A stretch of 64,000 nucleotides of DNA from Micractinium sp. NFX-FRZ (taxonomy: Eukaryota; Chlorophyta; Trebouxiophyceae; Chlorellales; Chlorellaceae). Made by a program: the position numbers and the translations under genes. Under the pieces are notes generated by a model. The model was not told where the DNA came from and searched no databases. It was given only the letters and a program-made list of their open reading frames with translations. Below, piece after piece: positions 58,146-64,000 of the stretch (its first letter is position 1; every line of letters starts with the position of its first letter). The DNA is taken from NCBI GenBank assembly GCA_029339195.1, contig JAPTJF010000097.1:1-64000 (forward strand). Direction: 5' to 3'.

Positions 58146-61064
58146 ATGGCCTGCTCAGCAGCGTTCTCCCTGCGGCTCCCGGCCGGATCCTGGGCCCCCA
58201 GCCGGTCACGAAGGCCATGCCGCGAGCTGGCAGGGGCTGTGCGCCCGCTGCAAGCGCCCTGCAGACGGCGCCGCCCGCTTCCTACTCCCGCTGCCGCCGC
58301 CGCCGCCAGCGACGCGGCCGGCACCGCCTCGGCACCTGCCACCTCTGTTGAGGCCCCCGCCTGGAGCACCCACTCCTGGCTGTGGCGAGGGCACAAAGTG
58401 CGCTATGTGACAGCTGGATGCGGCCCGCCAGTCGTCCTGGTGCACGGCTTCGGCGCCTCCTCCAGGCACTGGCGCCGCAACATCGGCACGCTCGCAGATG
58501 CGGGCTACAAGGTGAGAACAACTTGTTGATATCCGCGTTGACGCCACCAGCACACACGTATGCTCCGCCTGCTCGCATTTCCGTGCAGCAGCAGCATGGC
58601 GCATGTGTGCTCACTCCACTTCCACCCAGCACCCGCCGCTCCGCCAAGCCCTCTGCCATCTGCATGTGTCCAGCGTTCACCTCTGTACGCCCCCTCGCTT
58701 GCCTGCACGACCCTCTGCATCCCCTTGTACTCCTCCCCCCTCCCCTCCCCAGGTGTATGCCGTGGACCTGCTGGGCCAGGGCGGCTCCGCCAAGCCGGTG
58801 CTGCCCTATTCCATGGAGCTGTGGAGGGACCAGCTGGTGGACTTTCTGGCAGAGTTTGTGCAGGCGCCCGCAGGTGTGTGTGTGTGGTGATGGTGGCATG
58901 GGATGTTCTGCATGTTGGGACCTTGCATCTCGTGCCCACGATGGCTGCCTGTCTGCCGAAAGTGGCTGGTTGTGGAGGAGTCGGCTGCTGGATTCTAAGG
59001 CTGAGCTTGAGCAGGCGCCCGCAGGTGCGTCATGGTGTGGGGGTTGGTTCACCGTTGTTGCTGCTGCTGCTGCCGCTGCTGGTTTTTGGGCTGTGTCGGA
59101 GAGGCCTCCGCCCATGCTGCAGGCCTTACGCCCGTGTGCATCTCTGCTGTGCGCCCCTGGTGCTTGCCCACGCCCCTGCCCTGCCTGCACCTCAACAAGT
59201 GGTATAATCCCCAACCAACTGTCTGCCGCATCAAACCCCGTTGCAGTGCTGGTGGGCAACTCGATTGGCTCGCTGGCGACACTCATGGTGGCAGACGCGG
59301 CTCCCCAGGGGGCGGTGGCGGGGCTGGTGCTGCTGAACTGCGCAGGCGGGATGAACAATAAGGCCATCAGGTTGGTAGGGAGGGGGGGTAATGTCTGTGC
59401 GGGCTGGGGGGCCAGGGAGGCAGCTGGAGACGCGAGGTTTGAAGACGGGGTGTGCAGCCAGCGGCGACATTGTCTCACTTGCAACTGCGTGCGCATCGCC
59501 CCTGCTATGCCGCTGCCCCGGCCTCAGTTCACCACCAAGCTGCCTCTGGCCGAGCCCCCTGCCTTTCATCTTGCCCGCAATTCTCCTTGCAGCAATGAGT
59601 AGCGCGTCTGGCTGGCTATGCCCGTCTTGTCCTCTTCATCTCTCTACCCCAAACACCCAACCCTCTGCGAAAGCACACTCCCTCCTTCTCCTCCCTTCCA
59701 TCTGCCTGCAGCGACGACTGGCGCATCAAGCTGGCCATGCCCATATTCCTGCTCATCGACTTCCTGCTCAACCGCCGCCCCGTGGCGGAGGCGCTGTTCA
59801 ACCGCTTCCGCTCGCCAGACAACATCCGCACCGTGCTGCAGGTGTGTGAGGGGGCAGGCCGTTGTGTAGTGAGGTGACTACAGTTGTTGAATGAATGGGC
59901 AGAGGCAGCAGTGGCAGCAGTGTTTGTTGGATGAGCTGCAGCTGAATCCACGTGCTGAGCGAGGCAGCACCCGTGCCGCAGGCAAGGGGGCTCAAGTTGA
60001 TCACTTGGGTTGGTTCCATCGGTGGCTGCTGCCTCCTCTGCATACCCAATCAACCACATGCCGGCTTTCCTGGTTGCAGAGCGTGTACGGCAACAGCGAG
60101 TCTGTGGATGACGAGCTGGTTGACTTGATCTACACGCCCTCCTGCGACGAAGGAGCCCTGGACGCATTCGTCTCCATCATCACCGGTGGGTGGGGTGGGC
60201 GGTGGGAGGGTGGGTGCTGGTTGCGGTGGGCAGTGGAGCACATGCCGCCATCGTTAGTGCAAAAGGGGTTGGGGATGGAATGGTTGGTCAGTGGGTGAGT
60301 TTGGTGGGTGGCTGGGGCAGGTGCGCAGCGCCAGTTGGCGTGCCAGGTGGCGCCTGGGCGGGGGCCTGCACCCGCCGCCAGATCAGGCTGTCCCTGCCGG
60401 CCGCCCTGCCCAGCATCCCACGTCCCCTCACGCACCATCTAGCCCTTGCCTACTCCCAGGTGCAGGCCCCCCTGTACGCCTCCTGGAAGGTGCCCACAGA
60501 ACCCCGCCCCGACCTCCCAGCTGCTGTTTGTGTGTTTGCACATCTATCCTTCCCTGGGTGCAGGCCCGCCTGGCCCGCGCCCCGACCGCCTGCTGGAGGG
60601 CGACACCATCCGCCAGCCACTGCTGGTGCTGTGGGGCGATGCCGACCCCTTCACGCCAGCAGACGGCCCAGTGGGCCGCTTCTTCCAGGCACTGCCAGGC
60701 ACCCGGCCAGACACCCGCTTTGCTTTCCTGCCGGGCGTGGGCCACTGGTGAGCGAGCTGCCAGGGGTTTTGCCAGGCGCGCCTGCCTGCCGCATGCACCG
60801 CGGGCGGGCGGGTAGGCAGGCAGGCTGGACGGCGGTCAGGAGCAAAGAGTTGTGATGGATGTGATGGACTCGGCCTGGCTCGCTGGCTGGCTGGCAGACA
60901 GGCAGGCGCAGCTCTTTGAGCACAGAGTAAGCGTCACTGAGCGTCACTGACCTTGTGCTCGGCATGCCCCTCCCTGCAAGTGCAGCCCTCATGATGACGA
61001 GCCTGGCCTGGTGCACGCTGAGCTGCTGCCCTGGCTGGGCAGCGTGCTGCCGCCCCGGCTTTGA
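58146..61064 (+). CDS. Chloroplast-type alpha/beta hydrolase
   Basis: Seven exons: 58146-58511, 58753-58873, 59247-59370, 59712-59841, 60080-60185, 60564-60747, 60986-61064 (TGA 61062), giving 369 residues with phases closed. Residues 1-70 are Arg/Ser/Ala/Pro-rich (SFLLP-free, GSWAPSRSRRPCRELAG type), consistent with a plastid transit peptide. The hydrolase core shows the oxyanion loop VVLVHGFGASSRHWRRN, VYAVDLLGQGGSAKP, the nucleophile elbow VGNSIGS (Ser168), the acid in LWGDADPFTP (Asp310) and the catalytic His343 in GVGHCPHDDEP. All three catalytic residues are present. The set matches plant plastid hydrolases related to pheophytinase and At5g38520-like proteins; the substrate (chlorophyll derivative, lipid or other ester) is not determined. 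TGTAA at 61170-61174 follows the stop. Confidence 0.88.
58860..59027 (+). repeat. Splice-donor junction copied into the following intron
   Basis: GCAGGCGCCCGCAGGTG spans the end of exon 2 and its donor at 58860-58876. The identical 17 nt occurs again at 59011-59027 in the intron, again followed by a GTGCGT-like donor. Confidence 0.85.
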
Positions 61065-61483
61065 CCGGGCAGCTCCACGGCGCTGCCGTAGCTGCCGATG
61101 TGATCTGATTTGAGTGACTTTGTTCTAGCGGCCCCCGCTTCAGAATTTCTTGCTGTTGATCTGATCTGATGTAATGAGAACTGCCCATTGACAACGATGT
61201 GTGGTGGAGAGCCCTGCTTCCAGAGCCAGCGCTGTGCTGCGCTGTCCTCTGATGGCGCCAGGGTTGTTTGCAAGCCGGCTCCCCCTCGGCAGGCCTCGTA
61301 AACCCATATTACTTTACAACATCCCGCACTTTGCAAGCAAGCATACTTGTACCGAAGCCTTAGCGCGCAGCCTCGGACACTCTCTTGCGCTCCCGTGGAG
61401 CTTTTAGCGGCAGGTACTTCTTTCCGACGCCCCACAGAGGTGCACATAACTTTTTGGTAGCGCGACCCTCTTGGCCGGCCGCA
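61065..61483. other. Intergenic: hydrolase 3' UTR and promoter of the multi-GATA gene
   Basis: TGTAA at 61170-61174 is the likely hydrolase poly(A) signal. Repeated TGATCTGAT motifs lie at about 61096-61170. The rest is upstream of the start at 61484. Confidence 0.5.
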
Positions 61484-64000
61484 ATGGGCCGAGCGCCCAA
61501 GCGACCGGCCTCAGACTCTTTGACGGACGGCTCCGATGATGACGACATCGACTGGAATTTACCCCTCAGTGAAAGGGCGGCGCGGGTAGTGCCAGGCAGC
61601 AGCAGCGGCGGGGGGCTTCAGGCGGCGGCGCGCGTTGCAAAGGCGCCCGCCAAACGCCAGCGCACCCCTTCTGCGCCAAAGAGCTGCTATAACTGCAGCG
61701 CCACTGTGTCTGGCGTCAATGGATGGTATCTCAACCACTGGGGCGGTGGAGGCAGCCTGTGCCAGCGCTGCCGTGCTCATGCAGTGCGGTGGGGCGTCCA
61801 CCGACCGGTGGAGGCGCCGGCCTCGGCAGCGGCGGCAGCAGCGGCTGCGATAGCACCCGCAGCTGATACACCCGTCCGGAAGCCAGAGGCGCAGTATGAT
61901 GTGGAGCAGCAGCAGGAGCAGCAGCAGCAGCAGCAGCAGCAGCCAACGGCACAGGCGCAACGGGGCACCCCTGGCACAGCAGCAGCCCAGCACCCACGTC
62001 GGCGGCCATCCAGCAGTGCCTCTGCACAGGCAAGCCAGTGCACGCACTGCGGTGCCCCACGGCCGGGGCGCACCCCTTCCTATGCCTGGCGGCGCCACCC
62101 GTCCAGCGGGCAGCGCATCTGCTATCCCTGCCGCACTTTTGTGGACCAGCATGGCGGGGAGCTGCCCGCCCTGCAACCGGGGGAGCTGTGGTGGTTCCAG
62201 CAGCAGGACCAGGAGGAGGAACAGCAGCGGCAGCAGCAGCAGCAGTGGCGGCATCGGCTGCAGCTGGGCCCGCCGGTGGCGGAGGCGGCGGAGGCGGCAG
62301 CGGGGGCGGAGCTCTTGCCGGCTGCCCAGGCATCAGGCGAAGAACAGCTGTCGGGCGGGCTCAGCGAGGCATCGTCTGAATGGGGGACTGAGTCGGATGG
62401 AGCAGAGGAGCAGGTGGGGAACAAAGGGCTTACACAGCAGCCCACCAACACGCATCACCTGCACTCGCCGCCTGCAGCATCGGCACCTGCCTGCAGCCGA
62501 CAGAAGCTTGCCCTGCTCCTCTCAGCTCTCAGCTCTTGGCCCCCTGCTGCAACGCTGCCCTGCCCACGCGGTGTGCTCCCCCCCTGTGCTGCCCTGCCAC
62601 CCCCTGCAGGCAAGTGAGGAAGATGAGTCAGATGAGGCGGCGGCAGCAGGCGGCTGTGAAGGGCACGGCCGCGGCATGGGCCGCTGGTTGTGCACCAACT
62701 GCGGCGAGGCGGCAGCCAGGAACGGCGGCGGCGGCTTCCATCCGCACACCAGGGCTCGCCTTTGTGGGGCATGCAAGCAGTATGTGCTAAAGAACGGCGT
62801 GGCGCGGCCGCACAAGTATGTGCTGCGCAGCAGGCAGCAGCGCGAGGAGGAGGCGGAGGTGGCGGCGACGGGGCAGCTGCGCTGCCGCAACCCCGCCTGC
62901 CGGGCAGTGAAGAAGGAAGGGGAGAACTGGGGGCGCGCCCCAGAGACTCAGGTGTGCAGCAGCAGCAGCAGCAGCAATCGGTGGCAGGAATGTGTGCGTG
63001 CAAGTGCATGTGGTGGCCAGGCATGTGCCAAAGGCATTGCTGCCTTGCTGGCTGGCTGCAGCACAACAGCCTGTACCATCCTCCGGGCATGCTGCTTGCA
63101 GCTCCCCCCTCTGTTGAGGCGCCCTTTGCTTTGCATAATGATGTTCGCACTGCCCCCTGCCCTCTGAGCGCAGGTGACGCTATGCCCGCCCTGCGCCTCC
63201 TACGTCGTGAAGCACCGGGGCGCCATGCGGCCTGAGCTGCGGGTGCGGCTGACCGAGCTGCAGCGGCAGGAGCGGCAGCAAGGGGAGGCCCCTCAGTGCA
63301 CCAACTGCGGCGTGTCGGGCCAGCTGCAGTGGCGGCGCCATCCCAAGAAGCTGTACCGCCTGTGCGCAGGTGAGGCGACGCGGGCTGAGGAGTGCTAGAA
63401 AAGCAATAGGGCAGGGTGCCTTCTTGGCTCACATTTGGTGCAGATGGCATGGCTAGGGCAGCAGCCATGCACTATTGAGGGGCGGGGCTGAAGTACAGAG
63501 CATCATGCACAGCGCTCGACAGGTGGGAGCATGCGCATGGTAATGCCTGCACGGTGGGGCAAGCCTGCGCACCAAAGCCACACATCATTCCGCTGGTGTC
63601 CTGTCGGGTCACACACTGCTGCGCCCCCTGCTGCTCTGCGCCCCGGCCACCCTTGCAGCGTGCGGCCTGTATGCAAGCAAGAACCGGGGGCGCATGCGGC
63701 CGCGTGGGATGTGGCGGCGGCAGGAGGACATTGCACTTGCGCAGGCGGCAGCTGACGAGGCTCGGCGCAAGCCCTGCTGCCACTGCGGCCTCCTGCCAGG
63801 TGAGCACATGCAGCACTGCTATGTGGCGACGCGGTACGTGGTATGAGCCAAATACGGCCAGTCACGCGGTTGAGGCACAAGGAGGCAGGGAGGCATACTT
63901 CCCATGCATGCAGGGAGGCATGGGAGGTATGGCTCCCAAGGCCTGCCTCCAGGCGCCCAGCATGCAGCTGCCCTGCTGACTGCAACCCACCGCCTTGCCC
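61484..64000 (+). CDS. Multi-finger GATA-type zinc protein (3' end beyond the window)
   Basis: Exons seen: 61484-62413, 62610-62951, 63174-63369, 63659-63799, i.e. 536 residues so far; the last donor (GTGAGC at 63800) shows the gene continues. It starts MGRAPKRPASDSLTDGSDDD, an acidic leader with a basic nuclear-type stretch (KAPAKRQRTP). Five complete GATA-like fingers follow: C68-X2-C-X21-C-X2-C, C186 (X23), C338 (X20), C402-X4-C-X20-C-X2-C split by an intron, and C466-X2-C-X18-C-X2-C, the canonical plant spacing (QWRRHPKKLYRLCAACGLYA). A sixth begins at CCHCG (529-533). Most fingers are followed by the basic (K/R)xxGxxRP tail of GATA factors. The linkers are polyQ and acidic. The likely role is DNA-binding regulation in the nucleus. 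More exons must lie to the right. Confidence 0.85.

Overview
The window is nuclear DNA from a GC-rich green alga, most probably a trebouxiophyte of the Chlorella/Micractinium group. The evidence is the dense set of short introns (GTGAG/GTGGG donors, TGCAG acceptors), the TGTAA motifs 80-470 nt after most stop codons (the usual poly(A) signal of green algae), (GGCA)n/(CTG)n low-complexity repeats, and plant-type protein families (single-signature GATA fingers, B3-like domain, chloroplast-type hydrolase). There is no sign of bacterial operons, rRNA, tRNA, CRISPR or complete transposons. All gene models below were spliced by eye. Exon phases close in every multi-exon model, but no transcript was available to confirm them.

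Left third (1-25.3 kb): the last exon of an unidentified gene; a multi-pass membrane protein gene on the minus strand (1252-3679); an unrelated membrane protein (4259-6584); a secreted C69-type N-terminal-cysteine dipeptidase (7534-11498); a 23-exon FAD-linked L-gulonolactone-oxidase-like enzyme (12463-19783); a plus-strand paralogue of the first membrane protein (20153-22940) with identical exon structure; and a small repeat protein (23778-25305). The two membrane-protein genes form an inverted duplicate pair that encloses the three genes between them.

Middle (25.9-46 kb): a 907-residue MYND-finger protein; a GATA-finger regulator with a B3-like region (31144-34993); a TFIIS-N (LW) domain protein; a small dehydrin-like hydrophilic protein with a GC-AG intron; and a 1269-residue protein with an RS-rich start and a CCCH zinc finger.

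Right third (46.6-64 kb): a probably plastid GNAT acetyltransferase; an 83-residue unidentified protein; ZPR1 (nine exons, one GC-AG intron and a 67-nt-arm intronic hairpin); a small CXXCXGXG zinc protein; a chloroplast-type alpha/beta hydrolase; and a protein with at least five, probably six, tandem GATA-like fingers that runs off the right edge.

The window is rich in regulators (two GATA proteins, LW, CCCH, MYND, ZPR1), but no operon-like pathway links neighbours. The most unusual cross-gene signal is repeated local duplication of exon edges: splice-junction sequence copied into the adjacent intron (three genes) and final codons plus stop copied into the 3' UTR (three genes).
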